15,230 bases of DNA from Lachnospiraceae bacterium (GCA_024694785.1 JAILJL010000179.1:1-15230), one strand, 5' to 3'. Counted from the stretch's first letter, positions 1 through 7,746 are shown. Notes: a model not told the origin generated them from the sequence alone. Translations and numbers: made by a program.

Positions 1-7
1 TGACTTT

Positions 8-1351
8 TTATTTACGATTAATCAAACTTTCTCTTAATTCTTCATATCCCGGTTTGCCGAGAAGGGCAAACATATTTTTCTTATAGCTTTCTACACCCGG
101 CTGGTTAAATGGATTAACATCGAGCATATATCCGCTTATTCCGCATGCAAACTCGAAGAAATAGAATAATTGTCCGAGATTATACTCGTTCAATTCCTCA
201 ACATCGATACGAAGATTCGGAACGCCGCCTTCTACATGGGCGAATATTGTTCCGTTCATGGCGCTGTCATTAACGAAGTGCATATCGCGTCCGCCAAGAT
301 AATTAAGTCCGTCAAGATCCTCTGCTTCCTTCTCAATGATTATCGCACGTCTTGACTTCTTTACATTGATAACGGTCTCCATAAGGATTCTCTGTCCATC
401 CTGAATATACTGGCCCATTGAATGAAGATCTGTTGTAAGATCAACGGATGCTGGGTATATTCCCTTGCCGTCCTTACCTTCGCTCTCGCCATATAACTGC
501 TTCCACCATTCGCTTACATAATGAAGCGCCGGCTCATAATTTGCAAGTATCTCTATTTTCTTGCCCTTTGAAGCGATTATATTTCTTATAACCGCATACT
601 GTAGTGCATCATTCTCTTCGTATGCGTTATTGATTGCCTCTTCACGTGCTGCAGCAGCACCCTCCATAAGCTTATCTATATCAGCTCCGCTTACTGCTAT
701 AGGAAGCAATCCTACCGCAGTAAGAACGGAATATCTTCCACCGACATCATCAGGTACTACAAATGTCTCATATCCCTCGCTATCCGAGAGTGTCTTTAAT
801 GCTCCTCTTGCCTTATCCGTTGTTGCATAGATTCGCTTTGCTGCTTCTTCCTTCCCGTACTTGTCGATAAGAAGCTTCTTAAGTACTCTGAATGCAATTG
901 CAGGCTCCGTAGTTGTACCCGATTTTGAAATTACATTAATTGAAAAATCTCTATCTCCTATAACGTCGATCAAATCGGCGAGATAAGTCTCGCTGATCGA
1001 ATTACCCGCATAGTAAATCTCCGGGGTCTTACGTACTTTCTTATCCACGCTATTATAGAAACTATGTCTTAACGCCTCTATTGCAGCTCTTGCCCCGAGA
1101 TAAGATCCTCCGATACCTATAACTATAAGCACATCGGAATCCTTCTTAATCTTCTCTGCTGCCGCCTTAATACGGGCAAATTCTTCCTTATCATAATTAA
1201 CGGGAAGATCCACCCATCCTACATAATCATTTCCCTTACCGGTCTTATTAACGAGCATCTCCCTTATCTTAAGAACCTCGTCCTTCTTTGCTGCTATCTC
1301 ATTTTCCTTGACAAATTCTCTTGCATTATCCGCTATAAAACGAATATTCAT
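8..1351 (-). CDS. pgi: Glucose-6-phosphate isomerase
   Basis: Cytoplasmic enzyme that interconverts glucose 6-phosphate and fructose 6-phosphate in glycolysis and gluconeogenesis. The 447 residues match the short bacterial Pgi class. Visible landmarks are the phosphate-binding [11 protein letters not shown] (about 79-89), SKSGTTTEP (142-150), the family signature [14 protein letters not shown] (204-217), the [10 protein letters not shown] segment (288-297) that carries the catalytic glutamate region, and the C-terminal signature [10 protein letters not shown] (416-425). The gene is complete: the stop lies 7 bases from the window edge and the ATG at 1351 follows murG by 19 bases. The ribosome site before the ATG is weak (AGAAAGAAG), so translation may partly depend on coupling to murG. 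No terminator can be seen because the window ends. It appears to be the last visible gene of the 3870-to-8 operon. Family assignment is very secure. Confidence 0.98.
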   Translation of the reverse strand: MNIRFIADNAREFVKENEIAAKKDEVLKIREMLVNKTGKGNDYVGWVDLPVNYDKEEFARIKAAAEKIKKDSDVLIVIGIGGSYLGARAAIEALRHSFYNSVDKKVRKTPEIYYAGNSISETYLADLIDVIGDRDFSINVISKSGTTTEPAIAFRVLKKLLIDKYGKEEAAKRIYATTDKARGALKTLSDSEGYETFVVPDDVGGRYSVLTAVGLLPIAVSGADIDKLMEGAAAAREEAINNAYEENDALQYAVIRNIIASKGKKIEILANYEPALHYVSEWWKQLYGESEGKDGKGIYPASVDLTTDLHSMGQYIQDGQRILMETVINVKKSRRAIIIEKEAEDLDGLNYLGGRDMHFVNDSAMNGTIFAHVEGGVPNLRIDVEELNEYNLGQLFYFFEFACGISGYMLDVNPFNQPGVESYKKNMFALLGKPGYEELRESLINRK

Positions 1352-1370
1352 ACTATCACTTCTTTCTATA

Positions 1371-2438
1371 TTATTTTGTAAGCCCTTCCAACATATTAAT
1401 GATAGTCTCTACTGCAGCAGTCGCATCGCTTTGCTCCATTTTCTCAATGTAGCTTCCCCTGTTCTCATAGAGATTGATAATCTCTTTATATAGAAGTTCT
1501 CCTGTTAATGTCTCCTGTTCAAGCATCTTGGAGAACCCTTGCGCTGAAAATGATCGTGCATTCAACACCTGATCGCCTCTGCTTGCGGATGCAGGCAAAG
1601 GAATTAAAATATTCGGCTTCTTTAATGCCAATAACTCACATATAGTGTTGGCTCCCGCTCTTGATACCGCCAGATCGCACAAAGCGAAATAATCCTTTAA
1701 CTCTTCGCTTGCATATTCCTGTTGACAATATCCTTTAATATTATTAAGACTTTCGTCAAGATTGCCCTTGCCGCAAAGGTGCACTACGTTAAAATCACTA
1801 AGCAGCATAGGAAGAATCTCTCTTATAAGATTATTAACGGCTACTGATCCTATCGAACCTCCGGTAACAAGTATTACCGGCTTATCGTCCGTGAATCCGG
1901 CTTTAACCCTTCCCTTATACTTATCTCCCGATAAAAGCTCTTCCCTTATAGGGGAACCGGTATATACGCCTTTTCCCGCAGGCAGATACTTAACCGTCTC
2001 CGGAAAGTTGCAGCAAACCCTGACGGCTGACGAAAAAGCCAGCTTATTGGCAAGTCCCGGAGTCATATCCGACTCATGAATTATCGTCGGGACTTTGAGT
2101 GCTTTGGCGGCTCTGCAGACAGGTACCGATACGAATCCGCCCTTGGAAAACAGTACATTCGGCTTGAATTCCTTGATAATCCTCTTTGCCTGCACATATC
2201 CTTTTATTACCCGGAAAGGATCGCTGAAATTCTTTACGTCAAAGTATCGTCTAAGCTTTCCTGATGAAATACCTATGTATCTGACACCGGCTTCTTCTAT
2301 AAGCTTCTTCTCTATTCCCTGGTATGAGCCTATATAAAGAATCTCATATCCCCTGTCCTTAAGCTTCGGAATTAACGCAAGATTCGGTGTTACGTGTCCT
2401 GCAGTTCCTCCGCCCGTCAGTATTATCTTCTTTGACAA
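1371..2438 (-). CDS. murG: MurG, UDP-GlcNAc:lipid I N-acetylglucosaminyltransferase
   Basis: GT28 glycosyltransferase that acts at the inner face of the membrane and adds GlcNAc to lipid I to make lipid II for peptidoglycan. The 355-residue length is typical. The N-terminal glycine loop GGGTAGH (9-15), the second loop [10 protein letters not shown] (97-106), [11 protein letters not shown] (121-131), GGSIGS (193-198), [10 protein letters not shown] (259-268) and DQVLNA (289-294) are all in the order expected for MurG. The start is TTG at 2438: a GGGAG ribosome site lies 9 bases upstream and the nearby ATG is followed at once by a stop. The gene follows the HIT gene by 20 bases. Its neighbours are not the usual division/cell-wall (mur-fts) genes, so it is either a relocated murG or a second copy; the sequence cannot tell which. 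Confidence 0.95.
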   Translation of the reverse strand: MSKKIILTGGGTAGHVTPNLALIPKLKDRGYEILYIGSYQGIEKKLIEEAGVRYIGISSGKLRRYFDVKNFSDPFRVIKGYVQAKRIIKEFKPNVLFSKGGFVSVPVCRAAKALKVPTIIHESDMTPGLANKLAFSSAVRVCCNFPETVKYLPAGKGVYTGSPIREELLSGDKYKGRVKAGFTDDKPVILVTGGSIGSVAVNNLIREILPMLLSDFNVVHLCGKGNLDESLNNIKGYCQQEYASEELKDYFALCDLAVSRAGANTICELLALKKPNILIPLPASASRGDQVLNARSFSAQGFSKMLEQETLTGELLYKEIINLYENRGSYIEKMEQSDATAAVETIINMLEGLTK

Positions 2439-2458
2439 CTAAAACATCTCCCTTTTAT

Positions 2459-2866
2459 CTATCTAAGAGAATCTCTTATCTCATCAAGTTCCTCATCACT
2501 AAGCGTAAGTGTCGGCCACGATAATCTTCCCTCGTGTCCATCGCCCTTATATCGCGGAATCAGATGCAAATGATAATGAAATACACTCTGTCCTGCGACT
2601 TCGCCATTGTTCTGCATTATATTAAATCCGTCCGCGTGAAGCACCTCTGTCATATGAGTAACAAGCTTTCTCGCCAATATCATGATCTTGCCTGCTTCTT
2701 CGTCAGGAAGCGAATAAAGATTATCGCAATGCCTCTTTGGTACGATTAAAGAATGCCCGCGAGTAACAGGCGAAGCATCCATAAATACCGTGAACAAATC
2801 GTCTTCATATATCTTTCTTGTCGGAATCTCGCCATTTGCAAGCTTACAGAAAATACAATCACTCAT
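2459..2866 (-). CDS. HIT (histidine triad) family hydrolase, HINT type
   Basis: Small 135-residue protein of the histidine triad superfamily, whose members hydrolyse nucleoside phosphoramidates and related adenylylated substrates; the physiological substrate is unknown. The triad is visible as HYHLHL at 97-102, followed by IPRY. CIFC at 4-7 together with His46 and His97 makes the zinc-binding set seen in many HINT proteins. The segments EDDLFTVFMDASPVTRGHSLIVPKRH fit the conserved first half of the fold. The ATG at 2866 has an ideal AGGAGG site 7 bases upstream that overlaps the stop of the preceding flavodoxin-like gene, so the two are co-transcribed and probably translationally coupled. Confidence 0.96.
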   Translation of the reverse strand: MSDCIFCKLANGEIPTRKIYEDDLFTVFMDASPVTRGHSLIVPKRHCDNLYSLPDEEAGKIMILARKLVTHMTEVLHADGFNIMQNNGEVAGQSVFHYHLHLIPRYKGDGHEGRLSWPTLTLSDEELDEIRDSLR

Positions 2867-2877
2867 CTTTAATCCTC

Positions 2878-3870
2878 CTATGTGAATATGAACATCTTAT
2901 CAAGATCGCTCATTAATCTGAAATCGCCTTTTGCCTGTAATTGACCGGTCATAAATGCTTTCTGGAAAGTCATTCTTCCGTCCAGTATTCCTTCAAGTAC
3001 ATCCGGCGTAATTCTTATATACTGATCTGCATGATTAATCTGACCGTATCTTACAGATAAATCCTTACCTTTTACCTCTATAATAAGCGATTTCTTCTTG
3101 CCGCCTATCATAAAAGAAAACGACATATTCTTTCCTTCCTGCGGCACGAAGTGCGATTCGAATTCTATAATATACTCCGTCTCTTCGTCACGATCTTCCT
3201 TACCGATCTTCTCCTTGAACATCAACGTAAGTTCCGCAAGATCTTCCTTCTGTTGCTTAACATACTCGTCATCTGACACAAATTTTGACAGCTGCTCAGA
3301 TTCCTGAGGCGTAAGCTCCAACTGCTGCGCTCTTGCCACTGAACGGTTAACTGCCTGCGAAGAAGAAGGCAGGCTTCTTATATTCTGTGAAATGGTTCTG
3401 TATAATGTCTCAGCCTTTTTCTCTATTATAAGAGTATAATCCTTATTAAGCTCAAATAACGTAAGATCCTCCACATATCCGCTGATTCCGCTGCAAGGAA
3501 GACCACCTAACGTATCCCATGCACCTGATAGAGTAAGATATGCTTCTCTTTCTCCATAAGTCGTCGACATTACGACCGGCTGCATATAGAGATTCTTAAT
3601 CTTGTCCTTATCCGCATACAGCCAGCATGCATCAAGAAACTGGTGCATATATCCGCCGATTCCGAGCCATTCTACCGTTGTCGCAAATATAACACCGTCC
3701 GCATCCTTTAAAGTCTGGGGCAACGTTGAAATGGAGTTCTTCTGTTCATATATATTAAATCTCTCAACCTTGACACGAAGCTCTTCTAAGACTTCCGTCA
3801 TCTTATTGATTACATATATTGTCGGATCATCGAGTAATCCTCTTCCTCCGTAGTAGATATTAATCTTCAT
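2878..3870 (-). CDS. Flavodoxin-like (FMN reductase) / SCP2 sterol-carrier-like fusion protein
   Basis: A 330-residue cytoplasmic protein with two recognisable parts. Residues 1 to about 165 look like an NADPH-dependent FMN reductase/flavodoxin-like fold: beta strand MKINIYYGGR, a loop after the strand VIFATTVEWLGIGGYMHQFLDAC (about 59-82), and VVMSTTYGE (99-107), where such proteins bind flavin. After a charged, probably helical linker (about 165-230), residues 230-330 match the SCP2 lipid-carrier-like domain, with the typical end GRMTFQKAFMTGQLQAKGDF and LDKMF. Electron transfer using a bound lipid or quinone-like ligand is conceivable but inferred. ATG at 3870 has AAGGAG 6 bases upstream. 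It is the first gene of the operon leading to HIT, murG and pgi. The domain calls are from pattern recognition; FMN binding is untested. Confidence 0.82.
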   Translation of the reverse strand: MKINIYYGGRGLLDDPTIYVINKMTEVLEELRVKVERFNIYEQKNSISTLPQTLKDADGVIFATTVEWLGIGGYMHQFLDACWLYADKDKIKNLYMQPVVMSTTYGEREAYLTLSGAWDTLGGLPCSGISGYVEDLTLFELNKDYTLIIEKKAETLYRTISQNIRSLPSSSQAVNRSVARAQQLELTPQESEQLSKFVSDDEYVKQQKEDLAELTLMFKEKIGKEDRDEETEYIIEFESHFVPQEGKNMSFSFMIGGKKKSLIIEVKGKDLSVRYGQINHADQYIRITPDVLEGILDGRMTFQKAFMTGQLQAKGDFRLMSDLDKMFIFT

Positions 3871-3916
3871 GCTATACTCCTTAACGATATGTTATCAACA
3901 TCAATACCTACATTAA

Positions 3917-3945
3917 AGTATAAATTCGGGAAGAATATTAGTCAA
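3917..3945 (-). promoter_or_regulatory. Sigma-A-type promoter of the flavodoxin-HIT-murG-pgi operon
   Basis: Read on the minus strand there is TTGACT (3945-3940), a 17-base spacer, and TATACT (3922-3917). Each hexamer matches five of six consensus bases and the spacing is optimal. The -35 box overlaps the last codon and stop of the DUF6382-like gene. A start near 3910 would give a leader of about 40 bases before the ATG at 3870. This separates the housekeeping operon from the Tad operon, although read-through is possible because no terminator is visible in between. Confidence 0.75.
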
Positions 3946-4811
3946 GCAAGATAGACAAACTCCGAGTCTTTCTCATCATAATCCTCTTCTATAAATCGCT
4001 CTTCCTTCTTCTCTTTAAATTTATCATGTTTGCTTAGGGAAAAATCCATATATTCCAGAAGCTTCTTTTTCCTTTCGCTTATTATTTCCTTCTTCTTTTG
4101 CTTCCTTCTGTCTTTGCGCCTTGCCTTATTGTCCGCTTTCCTAATCTCTTCTTTAATCGGGTCATCAACTTCCCCTACTGCTTGTTCTTCAATCTTCTTT
4201 ACTTCACCCGTATGCTTCTCCTTTGCCTCTTTATCTTCCGTCTCTTTAAACGTAATCCTCTCCGCCTTTTCAATTGCGGTTTTTAAAGTTCCGTTTTCCT
4301 CCTTTAACTCACATATAAGAGAATACATATACATAATTACCTCTCTGTCGATGTTCTCCGCAGTATTAAGTATCTCTTCCGCGAAATCAATTATCTCCTC
4401 ATTGGTCATAGGCACCTTCTCCTCTTGCGGAACATATAAGAAATACGCCCTTCTAAGATCGTCTGGAAAAAACACCTCGCTTTGATTAAGCAAAATATTG
4501 CCGGGAACAAGCATATAATCGGCAATTTCATCAAAACATGCATACAAACTCTTAAATAAAGCATCTGCCACTTCTCCGGTAAGCTTTCCGTTCTTTCTTA
4601 TACTATCAAGCGACAATAATCCGCTTATCTTATAATTGTAGCTCACTACACCGGATATAACGGTTGCCTCCATTTCTAACAATGATCTTATATTACACTC
4701 CGTAAGCATACCCACTTCAAATACTTTAACATCCTCCACATAAGGAGTTATAACCCGATAGCTATCCGATATGTTACGTTTCCTGATTATCTCGGTTTCT
4801 AAAGTTCTCAT
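3942..4811 (-). CDS. DUF6382-like Tad-locus protein without an FHA domain
   Basis: A 289-residue soluble protein with no signal peptide or membrane segment. Residues 1 to about 130 resemble the DUF6382 domain found in clostridial Tad loci: the segment with SYNYKISGLLSLDS (about 57-70), the helix around LYACFDEIADYMLVPGNILLNQSEVFF, and a closing YFLYVPQEE. In that family the domain is normally followed by a linker and a phosphopeptide-binding FHA domain. Here residues 165-289 are instead a strongly charged Lys/Glu/Arg tail (KARRKDRRKQKKKE and similar), probably helical or disordered, and no FHA-like sequence is seen before the stop. The ATG at 4811 has a GGAGGGG site 6 bases upstream and overlaps the previous gene by 38 bases, making this the last Tad gene. 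The family call is from memory and is moderate; a cytoplasmic regulatory role is inferred. Confidence 0.65.
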   Translation of the reverse strand: MRTLETEIIRKRNISDSYRVITPYVEDVKVFEVGMLTECNIRSLLEMEATVISGVVSYNYKISGLLSLDSIRKNGKLTGEVADALFKSLYACFDEIADYMLVPGNILLNQSEVFFPDDLRRAYFLYVPQEEKVPMTNEEIIDFAEEILNTAENIDREVIMYMYSLICELKEENGTLKTAIEKAERITFKETEDKEAKEKHTGEVKKIEEQAVGEVDDPIKEEIRKADNKARRKDRRKQKKKEIISERKKKLLEYMDFSLSKHDKFKEKKEERFIEEDYDEKDSEFVYLA

Positions 4812-5013
4812 ATAATTCCCCTCCGATATGTTTTAATGACAAAATCTGGTAAACCGTATATAAGGGCTTCTTCAGTCGCAGCGAGGCCGTGTCAACAATG
4901 TCTCTATGCCCGTTATATGAATACAGCATAAGAGACGACAGAATAATAATGTATATAGACACAACAACCGCCGCTTCGACAGTTATAATCCCTTTCATAC
5001 GCAATTTACGCAT
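4774..5013 (-). CDS. Short TadE-like pseudopilin
   Basis: A 79-residue protein with a class-IV-pilin-type leader: a short basic start MRKLRMKG, then a likely cleavage after Gly8 and mature IITVE with the key glutamate at +5, followed by one hydrophobic segment (about 14-31) and a short exterior part with no cysteines. This is the N-terminal pattern of TadE-family pseudopilins, but the exterior part is much shorter than in a typical TadE. The likely role is a minor component of the Tad pilus, processed by the prepilin peptidase encoded just upstream. It overlaps that peptidase gene by 19 bases. Neither ATG (5013) nor the alternative Met6 at 4998, which would give a 4-base stop-start overlap, has a clear ribosome site, suggesting coupled translation. 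Confidence 0.75.
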   Translation of the reverse strand: MRKLRMKGIITVEAAVVVSIYIIILSSLMLYSYNGHRDIVDTASLRLKKPLYTVYQILSLKHIGGELYENFRNRDNQET

Positions 5014-5480
5014 ATAGATATATATGACAGCAATATATATGGCATCAAAGGCATCGACTCCGCTGTCATATTCCTCCTTCTTTGTATCAATATGTATATT
5101 AATGCGCCTGCTCCCGCCAGGATCATGGTCCTTATCATAAGAACAAGATTAAGATACGTCCCGAGGGCTACACCGGTGACAACGAACATTATTCCGTCTC
5201 CCGCCCCGATGCTTTCCTTCTTGAATACAGTAAATAAAAGGACCGTTCCCCCCAAAAGCGCTCCGCCGACACACCCTATAATATCCCCGTGGCCGGGTAT
5301 TAGATTAAGCAACAAAACCGTAATTCCATATGCAACAGGCATTCCTATGTCGATTTCACGGACCCTTACATCCCGCACCGTCTCTCTTAGGAGAATGAAA
5401 AAGAGCATCATATATCTAACCCAATCAATCAACTGCCAAATATCCGCAATCCGCACATGGTGCATGAGATTCAATAACAT
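4995..5480 (-). CDS. Second A24-type prepilin peptidase (TadV/CpaA-like)
   Basis: A 161-residue hydrophobic protein with several membrane segments and the two aspartate motifs of A24 aspartyl prepilin peptidases: Asp37 in RDVRVREI (the D-x5-I spacing of the first motif, with Asp in place of the usual Pro after Ile) and Asp95 in IGAGDG (the GxGD motif). Such enzymes cut the leader of Flp pilins and TadE/F pseudopilins at the membrane. It lies between two TadE-like genes, so they are plausible substrates. The reading frame opens with ATG at 5480 and overlaps the upstream TadE-like gene by 56 bases; an AGG-rich site is about 12 bases upstream. Met24 (5411), just before the first membrane helix, would remove the overlap and is an alternative start. 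Confidence 0.82.
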   Translation of the reverse strand: MLLNLMHHVRIADIWQLIDWVRYMMLFFILLRETVRDVRVREIDIGMPVAYGITVLLLNLIPGHGDIIGCVGGALLGGTVLLFTVFKKESIGAGDGIMFVVTGVALGTYLNLVLMIRTMILAGAGALIYILIQRRRNMTAESMPLMPYILLSYISICVNCV

Positions 5481-6276
5481 CGCTTAACTTAACCTTCCTT
5501 ATATTTCTTAATAATCCGCGACAATCACGCTTAATATGATAACGATTACCATCGGGAGTTATGTATACCTCTCCCTCAACATGCCCACGCACACAATATT
5601 CACAAGGCTTATATCTTGCACCGCCTTCATTTCTTCTTCCTTCTATACCGGACAGCGGAACGGTAAGTATTATTATATTCAAATGCCTGCATGAAAGAGT
5701 CTCATGGTATACTCTTCCGTACCTTGTTATATAGACATATCTCTCATCATCCTCTTCCGATTCTCCGCTATATACTTCTATTATCAACGTCTTCTTCAGG
5801 TATATCCCCTCGGATGCAAGCTTAAAGAACGGTATCTTTAACTTAAATCCTGCCGAATAATACAAAGAACCATCTTGATATCTTGCGGTAAATACGGCAT
5901 TACTGACTCCTTTGGCCGCAGCTCTTAAGTAACTGTCCGCAACTATAGCCGCTGCAGCCTTGGGTCTATCCAGTATTCCGGTATATACCTTAACGTCCTC
6001 ACAGGCTTCATACATGACTCTCGTCAATACCACTTGTTTCTTCATCGCAACAAACACAAGCAGCACGGATAAAAGCGCTAACACCGTTATCATCACCGAT
6101 ATGGCGGCTTCTACTGTTAATCCGCCCTTTTTCCGGCTTGGCCCGGATGTTCCTCGGAATAAAATATGGCTTTTTATTTTGTTAGTGTGTTCGTTCGATA
6201 TATTATGGGAGAGTTGTTGTGAAGAAATCTCGGTAGATTCACCGTATAAGAAAAACTTATGAAATCCGAGGAACAT
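5425..6276 (-). CDS. TadE-like pseudopilin with tandem Cys/His C-terminal motifs
   Basis: A 283-residue protein. The class-IV pilin signal is KKGGLTVEAA: cleavage between Gly51 and Gly52 puts Glu at +5, followed by one membrane helix (about 58-79), as in TadE/TadG pseudopilins. Two features are odd. The leader is about 50 hydrophilic residues rather than the usual short basic stretch, and it is encoded by the spacer of an inverted repeat. The tail (about 179-283) has two copies of VYIT-x5-YH-x4-C, each followed by PCxxC (His191/Cys196/Cys225/Cys228 and His247/Cys252/Cys274/Cys277), a probable metal-binding motif or a set of disulphides. ATG 6276 is preferred because AAGGAGG lies 10 bases upstream; an in-frame TTG at 6285 sits too close to that site. 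It follows the DUF5702-like gene and overlaps the second peptidase gene. Confidence 0.82.
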   Translation of the reverse strand: MFLGFHKFFLYGESTEISSQQLSHNISNEHTNKIKSHILFRGTSGPSRKKGGLTVEAAISVMITVLALLSVLLVFVAMKKQVVLTRVMYEACEDVKVYTGILDRPKAAAAIVADSYLRAAAKGVSNAVFTARYQDGSLYYSAGFKLKIPFFKLASEGIYLKKTLIIEVYSGESEEDDERYVYITRYGRVYHETLSCRHLNIIILTVPLSGIEGRRNEGGARYKPCEYCVRGHVEGEVYITPDGNRYHIKRDCRGLLRNIRKVKLSDVIESHAPCADCGYLAVD

Positions 6277-6285
6277 CCGGACCAA
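6138..6285. repeat. 20-bp inverted repeat flanking a 108-bp spacer in the TadE-like gene
   Basis: The arms are 6138-6157 (TTGGCCCGGATGTTCCTCGG) and 6266-6285, whose reverse complement matches at 19 of 20 positions; the one difference becomes a G-U pair in minus-strand RNA. The spacer 6158-6265 is AT-rich and encodes residues of the unusual leader of the TadE-like protein. The right arm contains the ATG start (6276-6274) and abuts its AAGGAGG site. Inside the spacer is a small perfect hairpin, ATAAG/CTTAT with an AAAAA loop (6246-6260). No target duplication flanks the arms. It could be an invertible switch, an mRNA hairpin that hides the start codon, or a decayed inserted repeat. Confidence 0.8.
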
Positions 6286-6294
6286 ACCTCCTTT

Positions 6295-7746
6295 CTACCT
6301 GTAATACTTACTGTAAAACTCATAGTTATTACTAAGCCGCACTTTGGGTATCGGAACCATAAGAAGCGCCCTTGCTATCTTAAGATCCGTATACACCTCC
6401 ACATTTCCGCAAAGCGCGATTACCATATCATCCATCTTCTTCCCTGAGGACTCTTCAATCATATCCATAATACGATAGCTCAATACCTGACTTCCTTTAG
6501 GCACAAGCGTAAAGAGCAGATGCTCAGGGTAATTCAGTTGTATCGCAGTAAAAGCTCCGTATGGTATAAGCGGAAGCCTTATACCCGAGAACAGCATCCT
6601 GCAGTCACTAATCGCATCCACCAGCGACCAGCATATAAGAATACCGAGCTTGACAAGCGGAATAAGAAACGGTAACCCGGTAAATCCAACCAGCATTACC
6701 GCAAGGCCATATGCTGTATCAACCTTAGAAGGATCCATAAGATTTGCAAGAAATCTTATGGCAGACCGTAAGATATAGACTCTTTTTGCGGCATAAGAAA
6801 GATTCTCTTCATCTGAATCCGTACCGGCGCAAAGATACTCAAGCTCATATATAAGCCCCTCGTTATTCGGCTTAAACTCTTCACCCTCGGATACTTCCAT
6901 ACAACCATCAAGAAAACTTCTTAAAGTACTTCCCGCATAAAGTAATGTCAAACAATATTCCGTTCTGTCGGTACTTACCGGTTCCATATCACCACTTTTC
7001 AATTCCCTTCTTTCTATCGGTTCATATCGTATTTTACGCCCTTTTGATACCATAGACCCTTCCGGAAGAAGGCTTAATATGGAAAAATGCTCAATCTGTT
7101 CTTTCGCCTCAATAATCCCGCATCCTTCAAGCCTCTCGATCGCAGCCCGCATCTCCGGATCTTCCTGCGTTACCTCATTTCCGTCTGCATCAATAAATGT
7201 CTTATATAATCTGCTCCTTGCAATTGCCATAGCCTTAAGAACCGCGTCTATCGCGGCATCTATGTGCTCCATAAGCTTATTGCCGTCCATGTACTCAGAT
7301 ACTTCATTGAAATTTGAAAGAAACTCATTTACTTTCTCCGAAAACACATCAGGAAATATCGCTTTCATATAAGAGGCCGCCAAATGCTGGAATGCTTCCC
7401 CATCATCATCCGTCATTAGCTTAAGCTTAAGATCCGTTACCTTTGCGCTTTTCCCTTTAAGAAGATCTCTCTCATCGAGGTTCTCGTCTCTGTTAAGATA
7501 CTCATTAAGTGTCTCTTCCATATTGCCGTCATTATATCTTCCGAATATCCCGAATTTCTCGTATATGTCCACGTTATAATGTGCAAGTATATTATCCGAT
7601 TGAAGATTCACATACTCGGGATAAAAGTACTTCATTCCCTGTATTCTCGCGCTTTCCAGAAGCGACAAGAATAACGAAACGGTAAGCGCAAAGCTTATCG
7701 CGGAAAATATCGTGATTACGCCCTTTTTACTGCGTCTTCTATGCAC
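6295..7746 (-). CDS. DUF5702-like Tad-locus surface protein (TadG-like role)
   Basis: A 483-residue protein from the chosen start. It begins with a basic stretch (HRRRSKKG) and a hydrophobic segment VITIFSAISFALTVSLFLSLLESARIQG, which resembles a pilin-type leader but has Phe rather than Glu at +5. The pattern KKGxITxF...LLESARxQ, followed by a long exterior region with YNVDIYEKFGIFGRY, fits the DUF5702 family found beside clostridial Tad genes. A second hydrophobic region (about 345-390) may be one or two membrane helices. A role as a membrane-anchored minor pilus part is inferred from position. The GTG at 7746 is preferred because GGAG lies 6 bases upstream; the GTG at 7761 would give five more residues, but AAGG abuts it directly. 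It overlaps the pilin gene by 8 bases. Confidence 0.75.
   Translation of the reverse strand: MHRRRSKKGVITIFSAISFALTVSLFLSLLESARIQGMKYFYPEYVNLQSDNILAHYNVDIYEKFGIFGRYNDGNMEETLNEYLNRDENLDERDLLKGKSAKVTDLKLKLMTDDDGEAFQHLAASYMKAIFPDVFSEKVNEFLSNFNEVSEYMDGNKLMEHIDAAIDAVLKAMAIARSRLYKTFIDADGNEVTQEDPEMRAAIERLEGCGIIEAKEQIEHFSILSLLPEGSMVSKGRKIRYEPIERRELKSGDMEPVSTDRTEYCLTLLYAGSTLRSFLDGCMEVSEGEEFKPNNEGLIYELEYLCAGTDSDEENLSYAAKRVYILRSAIRFLANLMDPSKVDTAYGLAVMLVGFTGLPFLIPLVKLGILICWSLVDAISDCRMLFSGIRLPLIPYGAFTAIQLNYPEHLLFTLVPKGSQVLSYRIMDMIEESSGKKMDDMVIALCGNVEVYTDLKIARALLMVPIPKVRLSNNYEFYSKYYR

Noticed and set aside
3871..3941. A terminator between the Tad operon and the flavodoxin-led operon
   Set aside because: No stem followed by a T-run was found; only the new promoter marks the boundary.
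4030..4485. A 151-codon plus-strand frame rich in Phe and Ser that looks like a membrane protein
   Set aside because: It is the complement of the Lys/Glu-rich tail of the DUF6382-like gene; AAG/GAA codons read backwards give this composition automatically.
6138..6285. The inverted repeat as a small transposable element with terminal repeats
   Set aside because: No target-site duplication is seen next to either arm and no second copy was noticed in the window, though an old decayed insertion cannot be excluded.
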